Positions 8,631 to 18,289 of a stretch of DNA of 62,799 bases are shown here, one piece after another. The DNA lies in NCBI GenBank assembly GCA_023423695.1, contig JAFAFA010000072.1, forward strand, positions 1 to 62,799, read 5' to 3'. This DNA comes from Pseudomonadota bacterium. Its GTDB lineage: Bacteria; Pseudomonadota; Alphaproteobacteria; Azospirillales; Azospirillaceae. Made by a program: the position numbers and the translations under genes. The notes beneath the pieces were generated by a model. It saw nothing but the letters and a program-made list of their open reading frames with translations, was not told the DNA's origin and searched no databases. Positions within the stretch are counted from its first letter, which is position 1. Each line of letters starts with the position of its first letter.

Positions 8631-10760
8631 TTACGCCTGCATCCCGTCGGCCGCAACCGGCTGGGCGACGCGGTCGGCGGGGAAGCGGATGGTGACGACG
8701 GTGCCGCAGCCCGGCTCGCTGTCGATGGACAGGCTGCCGCCATGCAGGGCCATCAGGTCGCGGCAGATCGACAGGCCGAGTCCGGTGCCGCCGAATCGGC
8801 CGGGAATGCTGCTGTCGGCCTGCTGGAACGGCTCCAGGATGCGGGTCAGCGCGTCGGCGGGGATGCCGATCCCGGTGTCGCGCACCGCGATGGCCAGCCC
8901 GCCATCCGCCTCCAGCCCTGCCGTCACCGTCACCCGGCCGCCGCGCGGCGTGAACTTCACCGCGTTCGACAGCAGGTTCAGCAACACCTGCCGCAAGGCC
9001 CGCTCGTCCGCCAGCAGCCTGGGCAGGGCGGGAATGCCGCCGCTCTCCAGCGTCACCCCTCCGGCATCGGCGGGAACCGCGGCCAGCGCCCGGCAGGTCT
9101 CGACGGCGACGGCCGGCTCCAGCCAGCTTTCGTCCAGCGTGTAGCGCCCGGCCTCCAGCTTCGACATGTCCAGCACGTCGTTGATGAGGTCCAGCAGATG
9201 GCGCCCGCTGTTCTGCACATGGCGTGCATAATCATGGTAGCGCGGGTTTCCCAGCGGGCCGAACAGCTCGTGCAGCATGATGTCCGAGAAACCGATGATG
9301 GCGTTCAGCGGGGTCCGCAGCTCGTGGCTCATGGTCGCCAGAAAGGCGCTCTTGGCGCGGTTGGCCGCCTCCGCCTGGTCGAGCGCAGCGGCGAGCCGTT
9401 CGGCCGCCTCCACCCGCTCGGTGATGTCGCGCCCCTCGACCACCAGCACCGTCACGGCCCCCCGGTCGTCGAAAACCGGCTTGATCGTCACATCCATCAC
9501 ACGGGTGACCCCGTCGGCGATCACATCGGTCTCATAGCGGACGAATCGGCCCGACGCCGCCTTTCCGATCGACTGGCGGAAGCCCTCCGCCAGTTCGTCG
9601 GTTCGGGCCCAGCCGCGGAACTCCCAGGCGCGGCGCCCGATCAGCGCTTCCGCCGGCAAGCCGGCCAGGGCGCAGGCCGACCGGTTCAGTGCCAGCACCC
9701 GCCCGTCCGGGGACAGCAGCCCCATGATCTGGAAACTGCTGTCGAACAGAGCCTGCGACCGGCGTTCGCTGGCCCGCAAAGCCCGGGTCGCCGTCTCCAG
9801 CCGGCCGAGCTGCCGCAAGGCCAACAGGGCCAGCAGCGTCACCACCACCGACACCGCCGCGGTTTCCAGGACGCGTTTCCAGCGGTCGGCATACCAGCCG
9901 GCGAGCACATCGTCGGTTCGGAGGCGGACATAGACGTAGAGCGGCAGGTCCGCCACCCGGCGGACGGTGCCGATCCGCTCGCGTCCCTCCGTCGGTTCGA
10001 AGCCGAACAGCGTCCGCGCCGTCTCGCCGGCGGGCAGGCGTGGCAGGATCTGCGCAAAGGCGCCGCGGTCGCGATCCAGAGAAAGTCCAACCCGCGAGTA
10101 GGCCAGAACCGTCCCATCCTCGCGATAAAGCAGGATGACGCCGAGCGGCCCGATGTTCTGGGTCGCATAGAGCCGGGCGAAGCGGTCGAGATCGAGCACC
10201 GCCACCGCCATGCCGCGGCCGGCCGCCAGCGGCCGGACCATGGCCGCGCGCCAGCCGCCACCCGCCTCCCGGTAAGGTCCGATGAAGGCAGCCGATCCGC
10301 CGGCAACCGCTTCGGCCAGCGGGGTTCCGGCCACCGACTCCGGCGTGTCCAGACCCGCCGCCTGCCGCACCTGTCCATCCCGTTCCACGATCAGCAGGCT
10401 CCGCAACGCCAGTCCGGGGCCGGTGCCGGCACCCGGCGTCCAAGCCGTTTCGGCCAGCAGGTGGGGTGGGATCCGGCCCCCCTCCGCCATCGCGTGCAGG
10501 GAATAGCCGACCACGACCATGGTGCGGCGGGCATCCTCCTCCAGCAGGCTCGCCAAATTGGCGGTCTGCCGTAGGCCGTCCTGGATCGCCCGGTCGCGCG
10601 CACGTTCCAGATCGGCGTAAGCCACCAGCCAGAATCCGGCAATCACCGCCGCCAGCAGGGCGATGCGCAGCCCGGCGGCCGAAGACAAGGACAAGAGGCC
10701 CGCCCGGCACCGCCGCCACCATCCGTGCGAGCCGCCGGCAGGTTCGGTGAGATCCGTCAA
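8631..10760 (-). CDS. PAS-domain sensor histidine kinase (orphan)
   Basis: The product has 709 residues. A membrane helix (about 31-48) and a second one (about 300-316) enclose a periplasmic sensor domain of the Cache/PDC type. A PAS domain follows (about 332-445), then HisKA with the H-box FLATMSHELRTPLNAI (His479), and an HATPase domain with LLNLLSNAVKFTP, RDTGIGIP and the GGTGLGLSI lid. No receiver domain and no neighbouring response regulator are present, so its partner is elsewhere. The reading frame opens at a TTG (10760) with GGCGGA just upstream and no usable ATG before the first helix. The signal is unknown. Confidence 0.9.
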   Translation of the reverse strand: MTDLTEPAGGSHGWWRRCRAGLLSLSSAAGLRIALLAAVIAGFWLVAYADLERARDRAIQDGLRQTANLASLLEEDARRTMVVVGYSLHAMAEGGRIPPHLLAETAWTPGAGTGPGLALRSLLIVERDGQVRQAAGLDTPESVAGTPLAEAVAGGSAAFIGPYREAGGGWRAAMVRPLAAGRGMAVAVLDLDRFARLYATQNIGPLGVILLYREDGTVLAYSRVGLSLDRDRGAFAQILPRLPAGETARTLFGFEPTEGRERIGTVRRVADLPLYVYVRLRTDDVLAGWYADRWKRVLETAAVSVVVTLLALLALRQLGRLETATRALRASERRSQALFDSSFQIMGLLSPDGRVLALNRSACALAGLPAEALIGRRAWEFRGWARTDELAEGFRQSIGKAASGRFVRYETDVIADGVTRVMDVTIKPVFDDRGAVTVLVVEGRDITERVEAAERLAAALDQAEAANRAKSAFLATMSHELRTPLNAIIGFSDIMLHELFGPLGNPRYHDYARHVQNSGRHLLDLINDVLDMSKLEAGRYTLDESWLEPAVAVETCRALAAVPADAGGVTLESGGIPALPRLLADERALRQVLLNLLSNAVKFTPRGGRVTVTAGLEADGGLAIAVRDTGIGIPADALTRILEPFQQADSSIPGRFGGTGLGLSICRDLMALHGGSLSIDSEPGCGTVVTIRFPADRVAQPVAADGMQA

Positions 10761-10990
10761 AGAGTCCGCCGCAGCTGAATTCCAGAGAACGTCGAACCGG
10801 CTCGGCCGGACGCGCCAAACTGTAGCATGCCGGACGGGGCGATTTCACGTTCGCGTACTCCCGATGCGGGTGAAAACCCGTAGGGCGGCAGGCGGCGCCG
10901 GAATACCGCCGCGGAGAAAGTTTGGCTCGACAAAGCCGGCGCCCCGCGCTTCTCTGCCCCTCAACAATGGGGAGGAGGGTCCGGGCCGGC

Positions 10991-11221
10991 ATGTTTGAGG
11001 ATTACGTCAACAGCCCGCTTCTGGGGCTTATGCTGTTCCAGTTCGCCATCGTCTGGCCGATGGCGCGCATCCTGCGCCGGGCGGGCTTCTCACCGCTGTG
11101 GGCATTGTTCGCGCTGCTGCCGCTGGGCCATGTGGTCGCGATCGGCGTGATGGCGCACAGCCGCTGGCCGGTGCTGCCGGCGCGGGAGCCCCGCAAGGTC
11201 AAGGCACGGAGGACGGCATGA
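10991..11221 (+). CDS. Small inner-membrane protein, first of a tandem pair
   Basis: This 76-residue protein has two probable membrane helices, about 8-24 and 34-54, and a basic C-terminal tail (REPRKVKARRTA). It starts at ATG 10991 (MFEDYVNSPLL), with GGGGAGGAG about 13 bases upstream. The stop overlaps the next start (ATGA). The second-helix block FSPLWALFALLPLGHVVAIG is clearly related to RSPLWILLLLFPYLNVVAVW in the following gene, so the pair arose by duplication. I know no function; two-helix proteins of this look appear as conserved hypotheticals in alphaproteobacteria. Confidence 0.72.
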   Translation: MFEDYVNSPLLGLMLFQFAIVWPMARILRRAGFSPLWALFALLPLGHVVAIGVMAHSRWPVLPAREPRKVKARRTA

Positions 11222-11454
11222 CGGAGACCATGAACGATCTCGGCTTCTGGAGCCTGCTGGTCGGGGCGATCGTCACCACCTACACGCTGATCGCCGGCGG
11301 CTGGGTGCTGGCGAAGGCCGGACGCAGTCCGCTGTGGATCCTGCTGCTGCTGTTCCCGTACCTGAACGTCGTGGCCGTCTGGGTCTTCGCCTATATGCGC
11401 TGGCCCTTCGTCGACCGCCCTGCCCGTACGAGCATGCCTGACGGGGAGCGCTGA
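11218..11454 (+). CDS. Small inner-membrane protein, second of a tandem pair
   Basis: This 78-residue paralogue of the preceding gene starts at the ATG inside the upstream stop codon. It has two probable helices, about 9-30 (FWSLLVGAIVTTYTLIAGGW) and 37-58, with the same small loop containing (R/F)SPLW and ending MRWPF, which corresponds to SRWPV in the first copy. Translational coupling suggests the two act together, possibly as a heteromeric membrane assembly. No catalytic residues or known domain can be seen. The gene converges on irr. Confidence 0.72.
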   Translation: MTETMNDLGFWSLLVGAIVTTYTLIAGGWVLAKAGRSPLWILLLLFPYLNVVAVWVFAYMRWPFVDRPARTSMPDGER

Positions 11455-11476
11455 GCGCCGGCTGGCGCTGCACGAC

Positions 11477-11518
11477 TGGCAGGGTCAAGCCAGCAGGGTC
11501 AGGCTGGCAGTGTCAGAC
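11477..11518. repeat. Three 14-bp tandem direct repeats
   Basis: Three exactly abutting 14-mers, TGGCAGGGTCAAGC, CAGCAGGGTCAGGC and TGGCAGTGTCAGAC, occupy the gap between two convergent genes. The third runs over the irr stop codon (11513-11515). Confidence 0.6.
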
Positions 11519-11944
11519 CGTAGCGTCGTCCTCGATCAGGCGGACGATCACGTCGACGCGGGCGACGCGGGTGCCGGCCGGGGCGGCGGGCAGGTTCTGC
11601 ACCACCAGGCGGTCGGCAGGGATATCCTCGAGACGGCCGGTGGATTCGACGAAGAAATGATGATGGTCGCTGGTGTTGGTGTCGAAATAGGACTTGCCGG
11701 CCTCCACCACCACCTCGCGCAGCAGACCGGCGGAGGTGAACTGGTTCAGCGTGTTGTAGACGGTCGCCAGCGACACCGGCAGGTCGGCGGCGAGCGCCTC
11801 GCCATGCAGCTGTTCCGCAGTGACATGCCGGTCGCAGCCTTCGAACAGCAGCCGCGCAAGGCCGAGGCGCTGGCGGGTCGGGCGCAGCCCGGCGCCGTTC
11901 AGCCGGTCGAGGGCTCGCTTGAAGGGGCGTTCGGCGGTCATCAT
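11513..11944 (-). CDS. irr: Irr-type Fur-family iron response regulator
   Basis: The protein has 143 residues. The N-terminal winged helix includes GLRPTRQRLGLARLLFEG and the Fur recognition helix VSLATVYNTLNQFTSAGLL. The dimerisation part carries FDTNTSDHHHFF, whose His triplet (residues 94-96) is the haem and metal-sensing motif of Irr, while the CxxC zinc sites of ordinary Fur are lacking. In alphaproteobacteria Irr represses haem synthesis and activates iron uptake when iron is short, and is degraded when haem is plentiful. Two adjacent Met codons (11944, 11941) could start it. No iron-control box was recognised in its own upstream region. It stands alone. Confidence 0.93.
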   Translation of the reverse strand: MMTAERPFKRALDRLNGAGLRPTRQRLGLARLLFEGCDRHVTAEQLHGEALAADLPVSLATVYNTLNQFTSAGLLREVVVEAGKSYFDTNTSDHHHFFVESTGRLEDIPADRLVVQNLPAAPAGTRVARVDVIVRLIEDDATV

Positions 11945-12100
11945 GGGCGCGGCACCCGTTCGGTCGACACAGGGGCGGACACGAAGGTCCAGGACAGGAC
12001 CGCGGCACTAGGCCGCAGACCGTTCAACTGTAAAACCATTCGGAAAGTTGGCGCAAGTTATTGTCGCACCGACGTCAACCCAACAGGCGTCAACGGGCTC

Positions 12101-12141
12101 GGTCCAAAGCAAAGGCCGCCGGCGGTCACCCGCCGGCGGCC
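12101..12141 (-). terminator. Terminator downstream of the nitronate monooxygenase homologue
   Basis: On the minus strand an 11-12-bp GC stem (GGCCGCCGGCGG / complement, loop of about four bases) is followed by TTTGCTTTGG. It lies 25 bp after the stop of the gene that ends at 12166. Confidence 0.75.
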
Positions 12142-12165
12142 CTGTCGGTCCGGGATCGCAGCCGG

Positions 12166-13563
<1,398 letters not shown>

Positions 13564-13833
13564 CGAACCCTCCAAAGACCGAACGTGGCGCCCTGCGGGA
13601 CACCGGATCAAAAGCGGCGGACAACCAGACGACGAAAAGCTCCGCCGGAATCCACGTGGGTTCCGGCGGGATCGCCAACGCGGTTCTATATATGAGGAAT
13701 TGGCCCGCCCTACGAGCGGATTCAGCCCCCCGCGCAAAAAACGTTCACGAATTGCCGCAGTTGCGAACGGAAGCGTCAGCGTGTCGACCGTTCCTCCGGC
13801 ACATCGTCAGGCATGCCCCGAAGACATGTGGCG

Positions 13834-14577
13834 TCAGGCATCCGGCCCCAGCTCTCTCGCCAAGCGGCCCGGTGCGTCGGTGAAGACCGCCGACACTCCC
13901 CAGCCGAACAGCGTTCGCGCCCGGTCGGCGTCGTTGACGGTATAGCTCAGCACCGGCCGCCCGGTGGCGCGGTATTCCGCCACACTGTCGGCCGTCTGGC
14001 GCTTCTGGTCGACGTTCAGGGTCGCCGCCTCGATGCGGTCGGCGATGGCCGCCCAATCGGCAGGCGGATCCCACAGCAGGTAGCCGCGCGGGATTTCCGG
14101 CCACAGCCGCTGCGCAACCTCCAGGCAGGGCACCTCGAAGCTGGACAGCAGAAGCGGCCGGTCGGACGGCCAGAGCGGACGCAGGGTGTTCAGCGCCACC
14201 TCCGCCGTGATCTCCTCCTGCCCCGGATAGGGCTTGATCTCCAGGTTCAGGCCGAGGCCGAGGTCGCGGATCAACGCCACCGCCTCTTCCAGCGTCGGCA
14301 CCTGTTCTCCGACGAAGCCGGCATCGAACCAGCGTCCGGCGTCGAGTTGCCGCAGGTCGGCCAGATCCATGAGCGGCACCGGGCCGGTGCCGGTGGTGGT
14401 GCGGTCCAGAGTGTCGTCATGGATCAGCACCGGGCGCTGGTCGCGGGTCAGCATGACATCCACCTCCACCCAGCGGGCGCCCTGGCGGGCAGCCTCCCGG
14501 ATCGAGGCGAGCGTGTTTTCCGGCGCATTTTCCTTGGCGCCGCGATGGCCGATCAGGCGGGGAAGAGTCGACAGCAT
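13834..14577 (-). CDS. Glycerophosphodiester phosphodiesterase
   Basis: This 247-residue enzyme cleaves glycerophosphodiesters to glycerol-3-phosphate and an alcohol. The GDPD barrel signatures are intact: LIGHRGAKENAPENT (catalytic His and Arg, residues about 8-22), WVEVDVMLTRDQRPVLIHDDTLDRTT (metal-binding Glu/Asp and the second His), and LNLEIKP. The C-terminus ends VNDADRARTLFGWGVSAVFTD, the usual closing signature. No signal peptide, so it is cytosolic, like UgpQ. Start ATG at 14577. It is divergent from the radical SAM gene with a 66-bp shared promoter region. Identification is firm; there is no ugp transporter next to it. Confidence 0.93.
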   Translation of the reverse strand: MLSTLPRLIGHRGAKENAPENTLASIREAARQGARWVEVDVMLTRDQRPVLIHDDTLDRTTTGTGPVPLMDLADLRQLDAGRWFDAGFVGEQVPTLEEAVALIRDLGLGLNLEIKPYPGQEEITAEVALNTLRPLWPSDRPLLLSSFEVPCLEVAQRLWPEIPRGYLLWDPPADWAAIADRIEAATLNVDQKRQTADSVAEYRATGRPVLSYTVNDADRARTLFGWGVSAVFTDAPGRLARELGPDA

Positions 14578-14643
14578 GGGTCTCGCAGGAGTAAGAGCGG
14601 TCGCTTTCCTACATGACCCATTCCGTCGAGACGGGAAAGAGCG

Positions 14644-15681
14644 ATGAAGGCCCTGCACAGCGTTTCCGATCTGGTGGCCGCCGGGCTGATGACGCCGGAG
14701 GCGGGCGAAGCCGTGCGTACGGTCGCCGACCGCTACGCCGTGGCGCTGACCCCGTACCTGCGCGAGACGTTGGCCGGGCGTACGGATCCGCAGGATCCGC
14801 TCTATGCCCAGTACGTCCCCTCCCCCGCCGAGGCGCACAGCACGCCGGAAGAGTTGGAAGACCCCATCGGCGACGTGGCGCGCAGCCCGGTGAAGGGCAT
14901 CGTCCACCGCTACCCCGACCGGGTGCTGCTGAAGCCGCTGCATGCCTGCGCGGTCTACTGCCGCTTCTGCTTCCGCCGTGAAATGGTGGGTCCGGGCGGC
15001 GAGGCGCTTACCGCCGACGAGTTGGACGCCGCGCTGGCCTATATCCGCGACCATGAGGAGGTGTGGGAGGTCGTCATCACCGGCGGCGATCCCCTGCTGC
15101 TGTCGCCGCGCCGGCTGCGCGGGATCGTGCAGGCGTTGTCGGCCATGCCCCATGTCGGGGTCGTGCGCCTGCACAGCCGCATCCCCGCCGCCGATCCCGA
15201 CCGGGTCACGCCCGAACTGGTGGAGGCGCTGACCGCCCCCGATCTCGCCACCTGGATCGCCGTCCACATCAACCACGCCGACGAGCTGACCCCGCCGGTG
15301 CGGGCGGCCCTTGCCCGGCTGGTGGAGGCGGGCATTCCACTGGTCGGCCAGACCGTTCTGCTGAAGGGCATCAACGACAGCCATGCGGCGCTGGAGGCGC
15401 TGTTGCGCGGCCTCGTCCGCAACCGGGTGAAGCCCTATTACCTGCACCATCCCGACCTTGCCGCCGGAACCGGCCATTTCCGACCGACCCTGGCCGAGGG
15501 GCAGGCGCTGGTCACCGGACTGCGGGGGCGGTTGTCGGGCCTGTGTCAGCCCACCTACGTCCTCGACATCCCCGGCGGCCATGGAAAGGCGCCCGCCGCC
15601 CGCGCCTGGATCGAAGAACAGGGCGAAGGTAGCTATCGCGTGACCGACTTCACCGGCCGGGTTCACGATTACCGCGGCTGA
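14644..15681 (+). CDS. Lysine 2,3-aminomutase-like radical SAM protein (KamA/EpmB family)
   Basis: This 345-residue radical SAM enzyme has its 4Fe-4S cysteines at 102, 106 and 109 in HACAVYCRFCF, the SAM-binding VITGGDPLL block near residues 143-151, and the PLP-lysine motif DIPGGHGK near the C-terminus. The family converts L-alpha-lysine to beta-lysine, either as a free amino acid (KamA) or for modification of elongation factor P (EpmB). Its length is closer to EpmB than to clostridial KamA (over 400 residues). No epmA or efp gene lies beside it here, so the target cannot be fixed from context. Start ATG 14644 is preceded by GGGAAAGAG. Confidence 0.88.
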   Translation: MKALHSVSDLVAAGLMTPEAGEAVRTVADRYAVALTPYLRETLAGRTDPQDPLYAQYVPSPAEAHSTPEELEDPIGDVARSPVKGIVHRYPDRVLLKPLHACAVYCRFCFRREMVGPGGEALTADELDAALAYIRDHEEVWEVVITGGDPLLLSPRRLRGIVQALSAMPHVGVVRLHSRIPAADPDRVTPELVEALTAPDLATWIAVHINHADELTPPVRAALARLVEAGIPLVGQTVLLKGINDSHAALEALLRGLVRNRVKPYYLHHPDLAAGTGHFRPTLAEGQALVTGLRGRLSGLCQPTYVLDIPGGHGKAPAARAWIEEQGEGSYRVTDFTGRVHDYRG

Positions 15682-15691
15682 GCGCTCCCGG

Positions 15692-16030
15692 TCAGATCGC
15701 CTCCGCCTCCATCGTCGCCACCCAATGGGCGACCCGCGCCTTCAGCGCGGCGGTGCGGGCGAAGGCGAGGTCCTCCTCCTCCAGCCGCTCGACGATTTCG
15801 AAGGCCAGCGACTCGGGCCCATGGGCATTCCACGCCGCCTGTAGGCTGCGGTGCGGACAGCCGCCCATCTTCAGCTGGAACCAGATGCGGTTCTGGATCT
15901 TGTCGAGATCGGGCGCGCCGCCCACCCACACCATACCGGCAGCCCCACAACGGACGGCGAACACGCCGGCCACGCTCTTGCGCTCCTTGTAGGCCGCCAC
16001 CGCCGCCCTGCGACCCTCTTTGCCAACCAT
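15692..16030 (-). CDS. GIY-YIG nuclease-family protein
   Basis: The product has 112 residues from ATG 16030, which has GAGGGTGG upstream; two in-frame Met codons further up (for example 16051) are less likely. The fold signature is degenerate: GVFAVR replaces GIY and AGMVWVG replaces the YIG segment, followed by KIQNRIWFQLKMGGCPH. This shape is found in a group of short GIY-YIG-superfamily proteins common in proteobacteria. The usual catalytic Arg/Glu pair could be R66-like and E95-like residues but this is not certain. It converges on the kamA-like gene. Role in DNA cleavage or repair is not demonstrated. Confidence 0.65.
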   Translation of the reverse strand: MVGKEGRRAAVAAYKERKSVAGVFAVRCGAAGMVWVGGAPDLDKIQNRIWFQLKMGGCPHRSLQAAWNAHGPESLAFEIVERLEEEDLAFARTAALKARVAHWVATMEAEAI

Positions 16031-16056
16031 GTCCACCCTCACCGCATACATCATCA

Positions 16057-16112
16057 TTCCCGAGTGGTTATACCCGGGTGATATTCGGCGCAAGGTTTTT
16101 ATCCGGGTATTA
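16057..16112. promoter_or_regulatory. Iterated CCCGGGT-type elements upstream of the GIY-YIG gene
   Basis: Three related elements occur in 56 bp: TTCCCGAGTGGTTATA, TACCCGGGTGATATTC and TATCCGGGTATTATCC. They sit between the tspO stop and the GIY-YIG start in otherwise AT-richer DNA, so they may be operator repeats; inference. Confidence 0.35.
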
Positions 16113-16640
16113 TCCCCAGAGTGCTGCTGTGCCGAACAGCGGATCGGGATTGATCAGCGCGTTGTGGATGCCGACCACCGAGGCGAAGCCCGTCCATAGG
16201 ATCAGCGGCGTCCAGATCAGCGCGATGCTGCGGTCGTCCCGCGCCACCAGCGCGATGCAAAATGAGGTGATGACGAAGAAGGACACCGTCCAGGCCGCGG
16301 CAAGGATCGAGCTGCCCAGCGTGAAGTAGACGAGGCTGAAGGTGGCGTAGATCACCCAGGTCACCGCCTGGAGCCCGATCAGCAGGCCGCGGTCGCGGAT
16401 TCGCCGCGCCGGGTCGAGCAGGCGGATGTCGCCCCAGATCTGGAAGACGTTCAGCGTGAACCACATCACCGGAAATGCCCAGCCCGGCGGCTGCAGCGGC
16501 GACGGCCGATGCCCTGCGAAGGGCTGGCCGCCACGCTCGACGAAGCCCCAGGCGTTGACGATGACCCAGAACAGCAGGGGTTGCCACCAGCGAACCCGGA
16601 AGGGGGCAGGCGGTGGCGCGGTGTATGTGGCGTCGCTCAT
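16110..16640 (-). CDS. tspO: TspO/MBR-family membrane protein
   Basis: This 176-residue integral membrane protein has about five hydrophobic segments and the tryptophan-rich family pattern, with LQPPGWAFPVMWFTLNVFQIW near residues 50-70 and LIWTPLILWTGFASVVGIHN near 140-160. TspO proteins bind porphyrins and in alphaproteobacteria modulate tetrapyrrole and oxygen-regulated gene expression. The sequence is more diverged than Rhodobacter TspO, and the N-terminus (residues 1-20) is Pro-rich. Start ATG 16640. It is 47 bp downstream of holA on the same strand, so it may be the tail of the leuS-lptE-holA transcript or separate. Confidence 0.78.
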   Translation of the reverse strand: MSDATYTAPPPAPFRVRWWQPLLFWVIVNAWGFVERGGQPFAGHRPSPLQPPGWAFPVMWFTLNVFQIWGDIRLLDPARRIRDRGLLIGLQAVTWVIYATFSLVYFTLGSSILAAAWTVSFFVITSFCIALVARDDRSIALIWTPLILWTGFASVVGIHNALINPDPLFGTAALWG

Positions 16641-16687
16641 GCCCCGCGAGATAGCGCGCCGGATGCAATGGTCAAGTCAGCGCCCTT

Positions 16688-17713
16688 TCAGCGCCGAGCC
16701 CCCAGCGAGGCGAGCTGGAACAGCACGCGGGCGCACAAGGTCTCGTCCGGCATGTTGGTGCGCTTGCAATCCGCCTCGGCGTCGACCAGCCGTTCCAGCG
16801 CTTGGCGGACATGGCCGGGCGACCAGTGCCGGGCCTGTCTGACCAGCCGGGTCTTCAGCTTGAAGAAGACCGGCGGGCGCAGCGACTCGACGGCGGCCTC
16901 CGGCGACTTGCCGGCGGCGACCTGGGCGCAGAGCAGCTGCAGGCGCTGGAAATGGCGCTGGGCACCGCGCAGGATCGGCACCGGCGACGTGCCCTCGGCG
17001 AACAGCCGCGCCAGCGAACGGTCGAGAGTGGCGAAGTCGCCTTCCGCGGCCGCCCACACCGGCTCGTCCATCGACAGGGCGGCGCTGTCGCCGATGCAGG
17101 CCTGGGCGTCCTCCAGCCGCACGCGCTTGTCCTTGCCCATATAGAGAGCCAGCTTCTCCGCCTCGCCGCGGGCGACCATCCGGTCGCCGACGAGATTGGC
17201 GGCCAGGAAGCTCAGCGCGTCGGGATCGGCGGTCAGGCCGTGTCCGTGCAGGATGTCGGCGATGACCCGGCCGAGCGACGCCTCCTCCTCCACATAGCAG
17301 GGAATGGCCGCGGCACCGTCGGCACCTTCGAACAGAAGCCGCAGCTTGGAGCGGGCCGACAGGTCGCCCGACTCGACGACAACGAGGCTGTCGCCCGGCG
17401 GCAGATTTTCGAGGAAGGCGGCAAAGGCGGCGGTAGCATTGTCCTCGGCGTCGCGGACGCGGATCAGCCGCCGCCCGCCGGTGAAGGAGATCGCCGCAGC
17501 CTCGTCGGCCAGCCGCGCCGGATCATCGGCCAGCGCGCGGCCCAGGAATTCGGCAACCCGGAAGGGATCGGACAGGTCCGGCACCACCGTCTTGCCCAGC
17601 GTCTGGGCACGGTCGCGCACGAGACCCGAATCGGGGCCATAAAGCAGCACCGCCCGGACCTTGGGGTCCGGGCTGCGCAGGAAACCGTCGATCGCCTTGG
17701 GCTGAAGCTTCAC
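16688..17713 (-). CDS. holA: DNA polymerase III delta subunit
   Basis: This 341-residue clamp-loader subunit opens the beta sliding clamp and loads it on primed DNA. The opening KLQPKAIDGFLRSPDPKVRAVLLYGPDSGLVRDRA is the typical HolA N-terminus of alphaproteobacteria, with the AAA+ sensor-like GGRRLIRVRDAEDN and the QLLCAQVAAGKSPEAAV C-terminal collar. It begins at GTG 17713 behind a GGGAGAGG site, 18 bp after lptE. The order leuS-lptE-holA is widely conserved in this class, so the identification is supported by both sequence and context. Confidence 0.93.
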   Translation of the reverse strand: MKLQPKAIDGFLRSPDPKVRAVLLYGPDSGLVRDRAQTLGKTVVPDLSDPFRVAEFLGRALADDPARLADEAAAISFTGGRRLIRVRDAEDNATAAFAAFLENLPPGDSLVVVESGDLSARSKLRLLFEGADGAAAIPCYVEEEASLGRVIADILHGHGLTADPDALSFLAANLVGDRMVARGEAEKLALYMGKDKRVRLEDAQACIGDSAALSMDEPVWAAAEGDFATLDRSLARLFAEGTSPVPILRGAQRHFQRLQLLCAQVAAGKSPEAAVESLRPPVFFKLKTRLVRQARHWSPGHVRQALERLVDAEADCKRTNMPDETLCARVLFQLASLGARR

Positions 17714-17731
17714 CCGAACCTCTCCCGCCGG

Positions 17732-18289
17732 TCAGGACCCGCGGCCGAGATGCATGGCGACGCGGGTGGTGATGTCGTTGGAGATGTCCTCGAGCGCCCG
17801 GTCATAGGCGTTCTGCACCGTCACGATGGCGGCGTAGTGCTGCTCCAGCGTGTTGTAGCTGATCATCGAGCGCGAGCTGGACTGGAACACCACCTGCCCG
17901 GTCTGGGTGTCGGTCAGCCGGTAGGGCGCATTGACCAGCAGCTGGGCGCGCACAGCAGTGGCGTCCTTCTGCAGCGCCAGCTTCTGCTCCGACGCCGACA
18001 ACGCCACGTCCAGCCGGTAGCGCGGATTGCTCGGCCGCTCCGACGGATAGAAGTTGTCGATCAGCAGGTTGCGGAGCTTCTGCCCTTCCCGGTCGGGGAT
18101 CGACGCGATGTCGACCTCCATCAGCCGGTCCGCCGCCGCGGCCCCGACGCCCTTGCCGCCGTAGAGCGGCTGGAAACCGCAGCCAGAGAGGGATATCGCG
18201 GACAGGCCGAGCGCGAGGGCGAACAGCCCCCGCGCGACGGTCTTCCGGAACGGACTCCGGCGGAAAGGTCTCGGATCAGACGACGACAT
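17732..18289 (-). CDS. lptE: LPS-assembly lipoprotein LptE
   Basis: The protein has 185 residues with a basic N-region, a hydrophobic stretch (21-33) and the lipobox LSGC, so Cys37 is the lipidated residue, followed by GFQPLYGG, the usual LptE opening. LptE plugs the LptD barrel in the outer membrane and delivers lipopolysaccharide to the surface. The start (18289) overlaps the last 14 bases of leuS in another frame, which indicates translational coupling within the operon. The remaining sequence has the pattern of alternating strands typical of the family but few invariant residues. Confidence 0.9.
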   Translation of the reverse strand: MSSSDPRPFRRSPFRKTVARGLFALALGLSAISLSGCGFQPLYGGKGVGAAAADRLMEVDIASIPDREGQKLRNLLIDNFYPSERPSNPRYRLDVALSASEQKLALQKDATAVRAQLLVNAPYRLTDTQTGQVVFQSSSRSMISYNTLEQHYAAIVTVQNAYDRALEDISNDITTRVAMHLGRGS

